Shown piece by piece: positions 44,701-52,645 of a DNA stretch of 64,000 bases. The stretch's first letter is position 1, and each line of letters starts with the position of its first letter. This DNA comes from Dolomitihabitans soli (GTDB taxonomy: Bacteria > Actinomycetota > Actinomycetes > Streptosporangiales > Streptosporangiaceae), in contig NZ_JAKNTW010000005.1 of assembly GCF_022213955.1 (NCBI RefSeq), forward strand, positions 434,001 to 498,000, read 5' to 3'. The translations under genes were made by a program, and so were the position numbers. Below the pieces are notes generated by a model that saw only the letters and a list, made by a program, of their open reading frames with translations, ran no database searches and was not told the DNA's origin.

Positions 44701-44748
44701 CACGGCGATCAGCACCCGGTCGCCGACGACGTTCTCGACCTGCGTCAC
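41746..44748 (-). CDS. divergent SMC/MukB-like ATPase
   Basis: A 1000-residue SMC-architecture protein: N-terminal ATPase half with an unusual P-loop GAGPKDSNGAGKSSF (near residues 47-61), long coiled coils, a hinge-like globular part near 430-515 (WPHEHAVIVDAGALETA), second coiled coil, and a C-terminal half with Walker B LCLVLDELGRNLG (near 893-905). The LSGGQ-type signature expected before Walker B is replaced by YNRRANTALMDEKAVKLV. The GTG start overlaps the preceding stop (GTGA). With the two upstream genes it forms a three-gene condensin-like set (order accessory-accessory-ATPase as in MksFEB/JetABC). It probably entraps or extrudes DNA; target unknown. Confidence 0.78.
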   Translation of the reverse strand: MTQVENVVGDRVLIAVQAVNISRLSTHPVPTVPGTLIVVAGAGPKDSNGAGKSSFIAAITALLGDEQWRFASGAKTVSELLFNAELAAGAGGRQWASASHGYIVGVFDETTPGRAVTVWLRVNQEAPHLEIRWTEGVYLAAAPSEAERVARADEMWLTLPRSAGRRDVVARDLTKVLYGDRVRCVSFLSTSVRTKVATNLLSQPLNEISPERVFEAVAALTGLDTELDQEREARRDEHARRLRAAQAGERLREFEAESHALLATFDRRDQARVRLADALRCWRGRLARRLVDAAGRDAAFAADLARHQASTRAAAEAIAVVKAEISTLKDDTLDRGLADARREHVESQSRIARLEADRAVAENSADELRGRIPGLEEVRRFADGREVPAAERELAEARQRLTMALKALGVADREAEGAAAALADAEGGPAAAQLDALAAAGVPAAGLLDAVDVAEQARDHAAGGLRGWPHEHAVIVDAGALETAAESLAGLPGSVLVSSAGVTVIGSFEAVATGREARIKAAEQRLNRARDTQDEAADVVREAEEGVAEAARRLEGAKAAVQLADVERRLTGRRERLAELAGALAELTPRVTEAERRAAALDFRARTRDMEIERLEDRRARHERDRDDARAQEARVTADRQALALESLATEWGGQAIATAKPDAAGEGGRDEAAADARGWIAALPEAERPLTAEEWWRTAERHLDRALRDTFPGDDEEMPEELRYLIRERTESGAGRTAREQATFPGVCAALASYLRGQEDYERHQRRQIESQVATRQRDLSAADKGAEEAAQSTAVHRAALTAAIQSRLTRVAEEFEKLDLAYGGYGATLEFPVPAAPADPEQRWAWKVVPKWRRGEGQGYVPYNRRANTALMDEKAVKLVCAAAIASSGGGHLCLVLDELGRNLGKEHRREAVALFRRIGETYGITVIGALQDDMEPYAIDACGQYIKLRRSSDAMPYNEPPVIVGHDAHADRVRELTEYVTRTGHDPSPPADPPPGN

Positions 44749-46736
44749 GCCATGTCCCCCTGATCCCCCCGCAACTCTGACTCCACCCCTGCGCGGTCCA
44801 CTTCTGCGCGGTCCGCGCTTGCCTGGTCCGCGCTTGCCTGGTCCGCGCTTGCCTGGTCCGCGCTTGCCTGGTCCGCATCTGCGCGGCCTGTTCCTGCCCG
44901 GTCCGCGATTTTCCGGTCCGGGCTTGCTTGGTCCGCGCTTGCTTGGTTCATGCTTGCTTGGTTCATGCTTGCTTGGTTCGCCCCTGCGCGGTCCGCGCTT
45001 GCCCGGTTCGCGCCTGTCTGGTTCGCGCTTGCTCGGTCGGCCGCTGCCTGATCTGCCCCTGACCGGGCCGCTGCCGTTCGGTCGGCCCTCGCCGGGGCCG
45101 CTGCTGGGCGGTCCGCTTCCGTCTGGGCCGCGCTCGGCCGGGCCGCGAGGTCGTGCGCGGATGGTTTCCGCCTCGCTCGTACGGCTTCCGCCAGCGGGGT
45201 GTGCGGGCCGGCGGCGAGGATCAGCTCCTCCTGGAGACGTCGCCGGCTCCGTGGCGTGAACCGGTGGAACTGCGGGCCCGGCACGTAGCCCCCTGTCTCC
45301 TCCCCGGCCTTGACCTGGACGAGCAGCCCGGCGTGCCGCAACGATCGCAACGCCGCCTCAAGCTCGCCGATCGCCAGTTGCGTGTGGCGGCGCAGCTCGT
45401 CCACGGGGGTCGGATGCGGTGAGAGCCAGGTGTCCTCGCCCAGCAGCCCTTCCGCCCGGGGGATGGCGACCGAGTGGACCAGGACCAGCACCAGCACCGC
45501 CCGCTCCGTCTCGCCCAGCGTGGTGCCCACCTCGGCGGCGGTGGCGTCGTCGTAGCCGGAGGTCCATCGTTCGCGGCTCTGGATCAGGGTGCGCCCGCGC
45601 TTGGCGAGCATGTCGGCGAGGCCGCGGCGGAGCGCCGGGTCGCGCAGCGCGGCGAACCGCGCCTCCTGAACCGGCTCCGCGGCGTGCTCCACGGCCATGA
45701 ACGCCGCGACCAGCTCCGCCCGCCGCCGCTCGTCATAGACGCCGAGCAGCTCGTCGTCCCACCCTTCCTCGCTCACCGCCGTCCCGGCGGTGAAACCGGT
45801 AGCGGACGCGAGGACCGTGGAGGACTCGTCGGCTGCCGGGAGGTGACCGGCGTCGGGCGTGGTGGCCTGGAGCGGGTCGGGGTCGTCTGGTGACGTGTTT
45901 CCGGCGGCGGGGCCGTCCGGGTGCCCGATGAGGGCCACCGCGTGCTGGTCGGAGGGGGTTGTGGGATCCGGCGGCGGGTCGTCGACGGTGACGGATGGGA
46001 GGGGGCCGACGGTGATGGCGGCATCCGGTGCCGAGGTCTCGGGGGTCCGAATCTCAGGGTGGGAGCCGGGAGCCACGGGGAGGTGTCTCGGGGGAGTCGA
46101 AAACGGCAGGGTGAGGGTGGCGGGGGGTTCCGGGTCGGGGAGGCGGCGGACGAGCTCACGCAGGTGGGCGTGGGACTCGGCGGGCCAGGTGGCGCAGCGT
46201 GGGCCGAGACGGACGGTGGCGCCGGACAGGATGACCCAGGCCGAGTCGTGCAACCGGCGCAGCGCGCCGATCGCCCAGTTGCGCATCAGGTCGTCGTTGC
46301 GGCCGATCAGCGCGCGGTAGGCCGCGAGGACCAGGTCGAGAGGCGCGGGATCGCCCGGCCACGGGTCACCGGCGTGGTCACTCCAGCAGCACTTCAGGCA
46401 TGCCGCGAGCACCCGCCGCGCTTCTCCGGACCGTTCCGCCGAAACCGGGTTGACCTGGTATTCCTCCAGCAGGGACGGGGTGACCCCGTCAGGCCACAGC
46501 GGCAGCGCCAGCCCGGTGCCGTCGCTGCGCGCCAGCCGTACCATGCCGGGCGGCGCGGCCACGCCGGCCGTCAGCGACAGCGGGCCCGTCGCCCGGACGG
46601 CGGCATGAGCCACCCGCGCCGTGTCGGTTCGGGCGGATACGGCCGAGGGCGGAGAGGCCGAGGACGGGGTGGCCGAGGACGGGGTGGCGGCGCGTGGCGC
46701 GGGGGAGAGGGGGGAGGTGGCGGGCTCAGCCGGCAT
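44745..46736 (-). CDS. winged-helix-like accessory subunit of the SMC operon, with repeat tail
   Basis: A 663-residue protein. An N-terminal conserved part (about 55-205) contains WPDGVTPSLLEEYQVNPVS and NWAIGALRRLHDSAWVIL; a second conserved part (about 320-505) is helical with winged-helix character (LSPHPTPVDELRRHTQLAIG then ELEAALRSLRHAGLLVQV), reminiscent of MukE/kite subunits. Between them is a Pro/Ala-rich linker, and the C-terminus from about residue 559 is a pentapeptide-type repeat of (A-D/N-Q/R-A-S). The ATG overlaps the upstream gene by 11 bases and the stop overlaps the ATPase start. MukE-like identity is inferred from order and winged-helix look. Confidence 0.6.
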   Translation of the reverse strand: MPAEPATSPLSPAPRAATPSSATPSSASPPSAVSARTDTARVAHAAVRATGPLSLTAGVAAPPGMVRLARSDGTGLALPLWPDGVTPSLLEEYQVNPVSAERSGEARRVLAACLKCCWSDHAGDPWPGDPAPLDLVLAAYRALIGRNDDLMRNWAIGALRRLHDSAWVILSGATVRLGPRCATWPAESHAHLRELVRRLPDPEPPATLTLPFSTPPRHLPVAPGSHPEIRTPETSAPDAAITVGPLPSVTVDDPPPDPTTPSDQHAVALIGHPDGPAAGNTSPDDPDPLQATTPDAGHLPAADESSTVLASATGFTAGTAVSEEGWDDELLGVYDERRRAELVAAFMAVEHAAEPVQEARFAALRDPALRRGLADMLAKRGRTLIQSRERWTSGYDDATAAEVGTTLGETERAVLVLVLVHSVAIPRAEGLLGEDTWLSPHPTPVDELRRHTQLAIGELEAALRSLRHAGLLVQVKAGEETGGYVPGPQFHRFTPRSRRRLQEELILAAGPHTPLAEAVRARRKPSAHDLAARPSAAQTEADRPAAAPARADRTAAARSGADQAAADRASANQTGANRASADRAGANQASMNQASMNQASADQASPDRKIADRAGTGRADADQASADQASADQASADQASADRAEVDRAGVESELRGDQGDMA
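44791..45060 (-). repeat. 18 units of a 15-bp tandem repeat (pentapeptide coding)
   Basis: Units of 15 bases such as GCCTGGTCCGCGCTT (plus strand) are identical at 44821, 44836 and 44851 and degenerate on both sides. They encode repeated ADQAS-like pentapeptides (minus strand) in the tail of the accessory subunit. True pentapeptide-repeat proteins have Leu/Phe at the centre; here it is Gln or Arg, so a disordered tail is as likely as a beta-helix. Confidence 0.9.
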
Positions 46737-47946
46737 GGCCGGTCCTCTCCAGGTGGCCGTGGGAGAGCCAGGTGGGCTCGGTCGTGGGAGCGGCGGTGAG
46801 TTCGTCGGACCAGCGGATCCGGTAGGGCAGCTCGGGGCGGAGGTCGGCGGCGGTCAGGTCGGCGAGGAGCCGCCGGGCGGAGACCCACTCGCCCGGATGC
46901 GCCAGCAACTCCTCCACGGGAACCGAGTCACGGCCGGCCAGGGCCTGCTCGGCGACGGCCGTGAGACGTTCGAGCGCGGTGGCGGCGTCGGCCTCGTGGG
47001 AAGACGCCGGGCCGGAGTCGGGCAGGTCGGAGCGGGGCGGGGTCGGCTGGACCGGGGCGGGACGCGGGCTCTCGTCGACGGCGCGGACGATCGCGGCGGG
47101 ATCGTGCCACGGCGCGGGGGCGTCGAAGACGAAGCCGTCGAGCACCGCCGCGAGCCGCTCCTTGGGGGCGGTCTGGGCGAAGGTGCGCCAGGTCTCGGAC
47201 GGCAGCAGGGTGAGGTTGCGCGTGGTGCCCGCCGAGTCGGCCAGGCGGCCGGCCGCGCGGCGGGAGGCGTCGCTGTAGGAGTAGATGGCCGCGCGGAGCT
47301 CGGTGCAGGTGCGGTCGAGCTCGGGCCAGCGGGTCAGGATCGTGCCGTGCAGGCTCTGCGCCCGCCGGGCGATCTCCTCGGTCCCCCACAGCTTCGGCGC
47401 CTGCTCCCGCAGCTCCTCGATGGTGCCGGTGCTGAGCGTGATGAGCTCGAGCGCCCACAGCCGGAACGCCCGCGCGAGGTTGTGGGCGCTCTGCCGCGCC
47501 TCCTCCATGGTGGTGCGCGGGTCGGCGACGTTGAGGTCTTCCAGTGCGAGCAGCCGGTGCATCTCGGACTGGCCGCCGTCGTCCATCATCCGGCGGACGA
47601 ACATCAGGCCGACGACGCTGGTGAACGACGCCCGGTGGCGGAGCTGGTTGGGTTTGGGGAACACCTCGCGGATCGCGCCGAGGCTCTTGAGCACCCGCAG
47701 CCGGTTCTCGAACAGCGGGCCGGGGTAGGCGCGGCACGCGTGCCGCATCTGCTCGTGGGTCAGCCACTCCTCGCCGGCCTCGGCGAACGCCGCGAACAGC
47801 GTCTCGGCGATGTCGACGAGCGCCGGATCGTCCACGACCGCGCCGGAGTCTCTGGCGAGGGCCGCGAACATGCGCCGGTAGGTCGCCAGCACCGCCTCCT
47901 CGGTCAGCGCGGCGTCGAGGGTGATCTCGTGGTTCGTCTCGGGCAC
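46726..47946 (-). CDS. kleisin-like accessory subunit of the SMC operon
   Basis: A 406-residue mostly helical protein, first gene of the operon. It begins with a winged-helix-like region (EEWLTHEQMRHACRAYP, FENRLRVLKSLGAIREVFP), continues with a helical bundle (ARQSAHNLARAFRLWALELI) and ends with a short C-terminal domain (HPGEWVSARRLLADLTA). The position corresponds to MksF/MukF/JetA. GTG 47946 follows a TACGGT box (47959-47954) by seven bases, so it is probably leaderless; the longer frame to 47976 is less likely. It overlaps the next gene by 11 bases. Confidence 0.55.
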   Translation of the reverse strand: MPETNHEITLDAALTEEAVLATYRRMFAALARDSGAVVDDPALVDIAETLFAAFAEAGEEWLTHEQMRHACRAYPGPLFENRLRVLKSLGAIREVFPKPNQLRHRASFTSVVGLMFVRRMMDDGGQSEMHRLLALEDLNVADPRTTMEEARQSAHNLARAFRLWALELITLSTGTIEELREQAPKLWGTEEIARRAQSLHGTILTRWPELDRTCTELRAAIYSYSDASRRAAGRLADSAGTTRNLTLLPSETWRTFAQTAPKERLAAVLDGFVFDAPAPWHDPAAIVRAVDESPRPAPVQPTPPRSDLPDSGPASSHEADAATALERLTAVAEQALAGRDSVPVEELLAHPGEWVSARRLLADLTAADLRPELPYRIRWSDELTAAPTTEPTWLSHGHLERTGHAG

Positions 47947-48120
47947 GCGCCCTACCGTAAGGCTTGCCGCCGACATTTCCTGACCACCTCAGCGGCCGGG
48001 CGGACGCGTGCCGTACGGAAAATGGGGTCTTGGTGGGTTAACTGCGGCCACCCTCGGCTGCACGCTAAGGTGACCCTCGGTAAAAGGGGGACATTTCAGG
48101 GCGCGTGGGGTGAATGACGG

Positions 48121-48540
48121 GTGAGAATCCCCAAGTTAAGGGGTGACCGTGCCACGGCTGTGATCGCGACGACAGTGGTCGGAGTGCTGGTCGTCGCCAC
48201 GGCCGCCTTCGGCGTGGGCATCTCCAGCGCGCAACCCGCGACCGCCGACGTGGGCGCCTGGTCGTGGAGCAAGTCGCGCGGGACCGTCGTGCACGCCACT
48301 GGGCTGTCGGGCGCGGTCGACGGCCGGATCACCCGGACCGGCTCCAAGGGCAGGCAGCTCAAGGTCGTCGAGGACGGCTCGACGGTGCTGCTCCTCGACG
48401 AGGAGAGCGAGAGCGGCGAGACCAGCGACATCTGGAACCGCATCGAGTGGAACGGAGGGGTCGGCTATCTCAGCGACACGCTGATGGCGACCCCGAGAGG
48501 TGGCTTCCCGGCCGCCCCGCTGTTCCAGTGCGACGACTGA
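48121..48540 (+). CDS. secreted SH3-like small protein, unknown function
   Basis: A 139-residue protein with an N-terminal membrane/signal segment (AVIATTVVGVLVVATAAFGVG) and an exported domain. The pattern RITRTGSKGRQLKVVEDGSTVLLL...WNRIEWNGGVGYLSDTLM resembles a bacterial SH3 (SH3_3) domain, common in wall-binding proteins. GTG start; no recognised relative. It is divergent from the SMC operon and followed 11 bases later by the MoxR gene, with a strong GAGGAGGGG between them. Confidence 0.65.
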   Translation: MRIPKLRGDRATAVIATTVVGVLVVATAAFGVGISSAQPATADVGAWSWSKSRGTVVHATGLSGAVDGRITRTGSKGRQLKVVEDGSTVLLLDEESESGETSDIWNRIEWNGGVGYLSDTLMATPRGGFPAAPLFQCDD

Positions 48541-48551
48541 GGAGGGGCTCA

Positions 48552-50813
48552 GTGAGCAACCAAACACCGGAGAACGGCACGTCTCGCGAGACGTACGGGG
48601 AATCCACTGTCAGGGCCGGCGAGACCTCCGGCCCTGTCGACGCGCTGGGCTTCCCCACGAACGACCGCCCCAGCCCGCAGCCCCGGTACGGCGAGCAGAA
48701 CGCGCCGGCCACGGGCTACGACGCCCAGGCCCAGACGGGGGCGTACCCGGTGCCCGTCCCGCCCGGTGGGAGCGCCGGCCAGCCCGGTTACGACTCATCG
48801 GGACCGAACGGCTACGACACCGCGAACCTGGGCAAGTACGAGGCCCGGCCGGGCGGTGACGGCGGCTACCGTGACCAGAACGTCTCGTACGGCATCCCCG
48901 GCTACCCGGCCGGCGACTCCCCCCGTTCCGACCCGCCACCCCCGTCCGACCGGTACGGCACGCCCGACCAGACCCGCCCTCCGGCCCCCGGTCCCTACGG
49001 TTCGCCCGAGCAGTCGCCCACACCCGACCGCTACGGCACGCCCGAGCAGTCGTCCGCCCCCGACCGTTACGGCTCGCCGGACCAGCCGTCCACACCCGAC
49101 CGTTACGGCCCGGCCGACCAGGCCCGGCCGCCCTCGGCGGACCGGTATCCGACGGACGGCCAGCAGGACTCCGCCGACCGCTACGCCGCCGATCCGGCCC
49201 GCCAGCGGTCCACCGGCGCGTTCGCCGCCGACTCCGCACAGCCGCCCGCCGCCGGCGGGTACGACCTGGCCTCCGGCACCTATCCCGCCGCCGACGGCAG
49301 CGGCCGCCGTACCCCCGCCCCGCCCGCACAAGCCGCCCCGCCCGCCGGCGCCCCGTCGTACGGCCAGGGACAGCCCGGCCAGTACGGCGACGCCCCGTCG
49401 TACCAGGGACAGCCGCAGAGCCCCGAGAGCTACCGCTCCCAGCCCGACCCCGGCTACGGCAAGGACGCGGCGCCGCACAGCCCGCCGTCCTACGGCGTCG
49501 ACCCCGCCGCCGGCGGTACCCCGTCCTACGGCGTCGACCCCACGGCCGGCGGCTCCCCGTCCTACGGCGTCGACCCCGCCGCCGGCGGTACCCCGTCCTA
49601 CGGCGTCGACCCCGCCGCCGGCGGTACCCCGTCCTACGGCGTCGACCCCACGGCCGGCGGCTCCCCGTCCTACGGCGGCGAGTCCAAGAGCTACGGCGGC
49701 GACCCCGCCGCCTCCTACGGGATTCCCTCCGACACCTCCTACACCTCGCAGCCGAGCCCTTACGGCGCCGACTCCTACGGCTCCGCCGGGAACGCCGACC
49801 CGCAGCAGTACCGCACGCCGGCCGCTCCGCCGCCGCCGGCGCAGGGTGAGGTGGCGGCGCTGGCGGAGCAGTTCGCGCAGCGGTTCAACCTGCTGGCGGA
49901 GAACATCGAGCGGGTGATCAAGGGCAAGCGGGAGGCCGTGGAGCTGGCCCTGGTGTGCCTGTTCTCGGAGGGTCACCTGCTGATCGAGGACGTCCCGGGC
50001 ACCGGGAAGACCACGCTCGCCCGGTCGATCGCGGCGAGTGTGGACGCCCAGTGGCGGCGGATCCAGTTCACTCCCGACCTGCTCCCCTCCGACATCACCG
50101 GTGTCTCGATCTTCAACCAGACGACGCAGAAGTTCGAGTTCCACCAGGGGCCGGTCTTCGCCAACATCGTGCTCGGCGACGAGATCAACCGTGCCTCGCC
50201 GAAGACCCAGTCGGCGCTGCTGGAGGTCATGGAGGAGCGCCGGGTCACCGTCGACTCCGAGGCGCACTCCGTGCCCAGGCCGTTCCTGGTGGTCGCCACG
50301 CAGAACCCGGTCGACATGGACGGCACCTATCCGCTGCCCGAGGCGCAGCTCGACCGGTTCCTGATGCGGATCTCGGTCGGCTACCCGGACCACGCGGCGG
50401 AGGTCGAGGTGCTCAAGGGCATGCCGACGGGGCCGCAGGTCGAGCGGCTGCCGATGGTGGCCAGGGCCTCGGACGTCGCGGGGATGATCGACTTCGCGAC
50501 GCGCATCCACGTGGCGGATCCCATCTACGACTACGTGGTCGGCCTGGTCACGCAGACCCGCACCTCGCCGGAGGTCAGGCTCGGCGCCAGCCCGCGTGCC
50601 AGCCTGGCCCTGGTCAGGGCCGCCAAGGTGCGGGCCGCGGCGGCCGGACGGCACTTCGTCGTGCCCGAGGACATCAAGGCGCTCGCCGTGGCCGTGCTCG
50701 CGCACCGCCTCGTCCTCACCCCCGAGGCGGAGCTGCGCGAGCGCACCGCGGAGGCGCTGGTTGGCGAGATCCTGGCGGGAATACCGGTGCCCCAGGCGCT
50801 CGCCGGGGTGTAA
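48552..50813 (+). CDS. MoxR AAA+ ATPase with long Gly/Pro/Tyr-rich N-terminal tail
   Basis: A 753-residue protein. Residues 1 to about 430 are disordered, rich in Pro, Gly, Tyr, Asp (DRYGTPEQ, PSYGVDPAAGG units); residues about 435-753 are a canonical MoxR ATPase: Walker A DVPGTGKTT, Walker B VLGDEINRA, sensor GTYPLPEAQLDRFL. MoxR proteins usually act with a neighbouring DUF58 protein; that gene follows but is broken (50818-51003). GTG 48552 follows GAGGAGGGG. The tail length is far above the usual 10-40 residues. Confidence 0.9.
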   Translation: MSNQTPENGTSRETYGESTVRAGETSGPVDALGFPTNDRPSPQPRYGEQNAPATGYDAQAQTGAYPVPVPPGGSAGQPGYDSSGPNGYDTANLGKYEARPGGDGGYRDQNVSYGIPGYPAGDSPRSDPPPPSDRYGTPDQTRPPAPGPYGSPEQSPTPDRYGTPEQSSAPDRYGSPDQPSTPDRYGPADQARPPSADRYPTDGQQDSADRYAADPARQRSTGAFAADSAQPPAAGGYDLASGTYPAADGSGRRTPAPPAQAAPPAGAPSYGQGQPGQYGDAPSYQGQPQSPESYRSQPDPGYGKDAAPHSPPSYGVDPAAGGTPSYGVDPTAGGSPSYGVDPAAGGTPSYGVDPAAGGTPSYGVDPTAGGSPSYGGESKSYGGDPAASYGIPSDTSYTSQPSPYGADSYGSAGNADPQQYRTPAAPPPPAQGEVAALAEQFAQRFNLLAENIERVIKGKREAVELALVCLFSEGHLLIEDVPGTGKTTLARSIAASVDAQWRRIQFTPDLLPSDITGVSIFNQTTQKFEFHQGPVFANIVLGDEINRASPKTQSALLEVMEERRVTVDSEAHSVPRPFLVVATQNPVDMDGTYPLPEAQLDRFLMRISVGYPDHAAEVEVLKGMPTGPQVERLPMVARASDVAGMIDFATRIHVADPIYDYVVGLVTQTRTSPEVRLGASPRASLALVRAAKVRAAAAGRHFVVPEDIKALAVAVLAHRLVLTPEAELRERTAEALVGEILAGIPVPQALAGV
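49485..49664 (+). repeat. five tandem 36-bp units in the MoxR tail
   Basis: Exactly five copies of a 36-base unit encoding PSYGVDPAAGGT (alternating AA/TA and T/S variants), followed by a partial sixth copy. The frame is kept. Confidence 0.95.
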
Positions 50814-50817
50814 CCGG

Positions 50818-51003
50818 ATGCCGACGCCACTCGGTTAGGGGACGACGGCGGGCTCGGCACTGCTCTACACGGCGGGTTTCGCGCTGGGCTATCCGGAGCT
50901 CGCCGTCCTGGGCTGCGGGGGAGCGCTGGCCCTCGCCGTCGCGCTGCTGTGGACGGCGCCGAGGGTGCGACTCGACGTGCACAGGGAGATCACGCCGCTG
51001 CTC
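50818..51003 (+). pseudogene. DUF58 gene, nonsense codon and 3' truncation
   Basis: Four bases after the MoxR stop an ATG opens MPTPLG, then TAG (50836-50838), then the frame continues as GTTAGSALLYTAGF and LGYPELAVLG, LWTAPRVRLDVHREITP, the typical two-helix N-terminus of DUF58 proteins that partner MoxR. Similarity stops around 51000, where a full gene would go on for about 350 codons. The rest has been lost by deletion. Confidence 0.85.
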
Positions 51004-51467
51004 CCTGGTCTGGGCGGCGGCCCTGCGCCGGGGCGGAGATCAGATCACATCTCCGGCCGTTGGCTGATATTTCGAACTTTGCGGGATTCTCTCTGGATGA
51101 GGTGACCCCGCTCGACGCGGACGAGGCATGGCGTCGCAGTGATGCCGTCCGTGCCATCGTCGCCCGCCGTACTCCCGCGCTGCGCCGCCCCCGTCGCCGG
51201 CTGCACGCGCGCACCCTCCTGGGGGCAGGCGGATACGGCAGAAGGACAACGCGGGCTGACGGCTGATCGCCGTCGCGTTGGTGGCGGTCTCGGGGGCGTG
51301 TGTGACTTCGATGCCAGACAGGTACTGCCGTTACCTGGAACGGCAGTGACTCCCGCTGGTCGGTAAAACAACGTTTGCTGGAGTTGGACCGGCAGCAAGG
51401 GGCCGGCCCTTACCGGACGCTCAGCGTCTGGGTAGGGGAGTTTCGATGTGATTTCAGCTGGAGCGAT
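51004..51467. other. stretch after the DUF58 remnant, with a 9-bp inverted repeat
   Basis: No complete gene. An open piece reads FSLDEVTPLDADEAWRRSDA and may be debris of a deleted gene. The inverted repeat ACTGCCGTT-6-AACGGCAGT (51324-51332 with 51339-51347) lies about 120 bases before the alcohol dehydrogenase start and is a candidate operator. Confidence 0.45.
51324..51347. promoter_or_regulatory. operator-like inverted repeat upstream of the alcohol dehydrogenase
   Basis: Perfect 9-bp arms (ACTGCCGTT and AACGGCAGT) with the spacer ACCTGG, a spacing typical of TetR or similar dimeric repressors. Confidence 0.5.
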
Positions 51468-52505
51468 ATGCGCGCGACATTCATTTACGGGGCCGGTGAC
51501 GTGCGGATCGAGCAGATCCCCGACCCGGTGCTCCAGGAGCCGACCGACGCGCTGGTGCGGGTCGTCCGCTCCTGTGTGTGCGGTTCGGACCTGCATCCGT
51601 ACCACACCCTGCCCGCCACCTCCGAGGGCAGCCCGATAGGCCACGAGTTCGTCGGCGTGGTCGAGGACGTCGGCTCCGAGGTCGTCACGCTGCGCCGCGG
51701 TGACTTCGTGATCGCCCCGTTCGCCTGGTCGGACGGCACCTGCGAGTTCTGCAGGGAGGGCCTGCAGACCTCCTGCCTGCACGGCGGATTCTGGGCCGTG
51801 GACGGGGTCGGCGGAGGCCAGGCCGAAGCCGTACGCGTCCCCTTGGCCGACGGGACCCTGGTCAAGGCACCCGTGGCCGAGGACTCGGCGCTGCTGCCAG
51901 GGCTGCTGACCCTGTCGGATGTGTACGGGACGGGGTACCACGCGGCCAAACGCGCAGACGTGGGTCCGGGCGACACCGTCGCTGTGATCGGCGACGGGGC
52001 GGTGGGCTTGCTGGCCGTGCTGTCGGCCAAGCAGCTCGGCGCCGAGCAGATCGTCCTGATGGGCCGCCACAAGGCCCGCACCGACCTGGGGCGGGAGTTC
52101 GGCGCCACCGACGTGGTCGCCGCACGCGGCGAGGAGGGCATCGCCGAGGTCCGTGAGCTCACCGGCGGGTACGGCGCCGCCAAGGTCGTGGAGGCGGTCG
52201 GGCACATGCCTGCCTACGAGCAGGCCGTCGGCATCGTCCGTCCCGGTGGTGTGATCTCCCGGGTCGGGGTGCCGCAGTACGACGACGCGCCGGTCGGGTT
52301 CGCCAGCCTTTTCGGGCCGAACATCACCCTGACCGGCGGCCCCGCTCCCGTCCGCGCCTACATCGAGGAACTGTTGCCGGGAGTGCTGGAGGGCGCCGTG
52401 CAGCCGGGCAAGGTCTTCGACCGCACCATGGATCTCGACGAGGTTCCCGATGCCTACCGCGCCATGGACCGGCGTACGGCGCTCAAGGTCCTCATCCGGC
52501 CCTGA
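51468..52505 (+). CDS. zinc-dependent medium-chain alcohol dehydrogenase
   Basis: A 345-residue MDR enzyme. The catalytic zinc cysteine is in RSCVCGSDLHPYH, the second ligands in GHEFVGVVEDVG; the structural-zinc loop has lost the usual four cysteines (GTCEFCREGLQTSC retains three). The NAD(P)-binding Rossmann segment is VAVIGDGAVGLLAVLSAKQLG. It oxidises alcohols or reduces aldehydes; substrate unknown. ATG 51468 has GGAG six to nine bases upstream. An operator-like repeat lies at 51324-51347. Confidence 0.9.
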   Translation: MRATFIYGAGDVRIEQIPDPVLQEPTDALVRVVRSCVCGSDLHPYHTLPATSEGSPIGHEFVGVVEDVGSEVVTLRRGDFVIAPFAWSDGTCEFCREGLQTSCLHGGFWAVDGVGGGQAEAVRVPLADGTLVKAPVAEDSALLPGLLTLSDVYGTGYHAAKRADVGPGDTVAVIGDGAVGLLAVLSAKQLGAEQIVLMGRHKARTDLGREFGATDVVAARGEEGIAEVRELTGGYGAAKVVEAVGHMPAYEQAVGIVRPGGVISRVGVPQYDDAPVGFASLFGPNITLTGGPAPVRAYIEELLPGVLEGAVQPGKVFDRTMDLDEVPDAYRAMDRRTALKVLIRP

Positions 52506-52645
52506 CCCCGCCCTGGGGGACGGACATCACCGGAATGCCGGCCGTACCCCGCGAGTGCGTCGCGGACCGAGAGCCGGACTGAACCGGCCGCGTCCACCTG
52601 GTGGCGAGCCCGCGCGCGACACACGGGCCCGCCGGGTGGGTCAGC

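Noticed and set aside
44791-45060. CRISPR array
   Set aside because: Units are contiguous 15-bp repeats without spacers and are coding.
41746-47946. Calling the SMC operon Wadjet outright
   Set aside because: No JetD-like topoisomerase-fold nuclease and no DUF3375-like motifs were recognised; only gene order and SMC architecture agree.
48000-48120. Riboswitch before the SH3-like gene
   Set aside because: No recognisable aptamer pattern; only a short GC-rich region.
49485-49664. CRISPR-like repeats
   Set aside because: Contiguous coding 36-bp units with no spacers.
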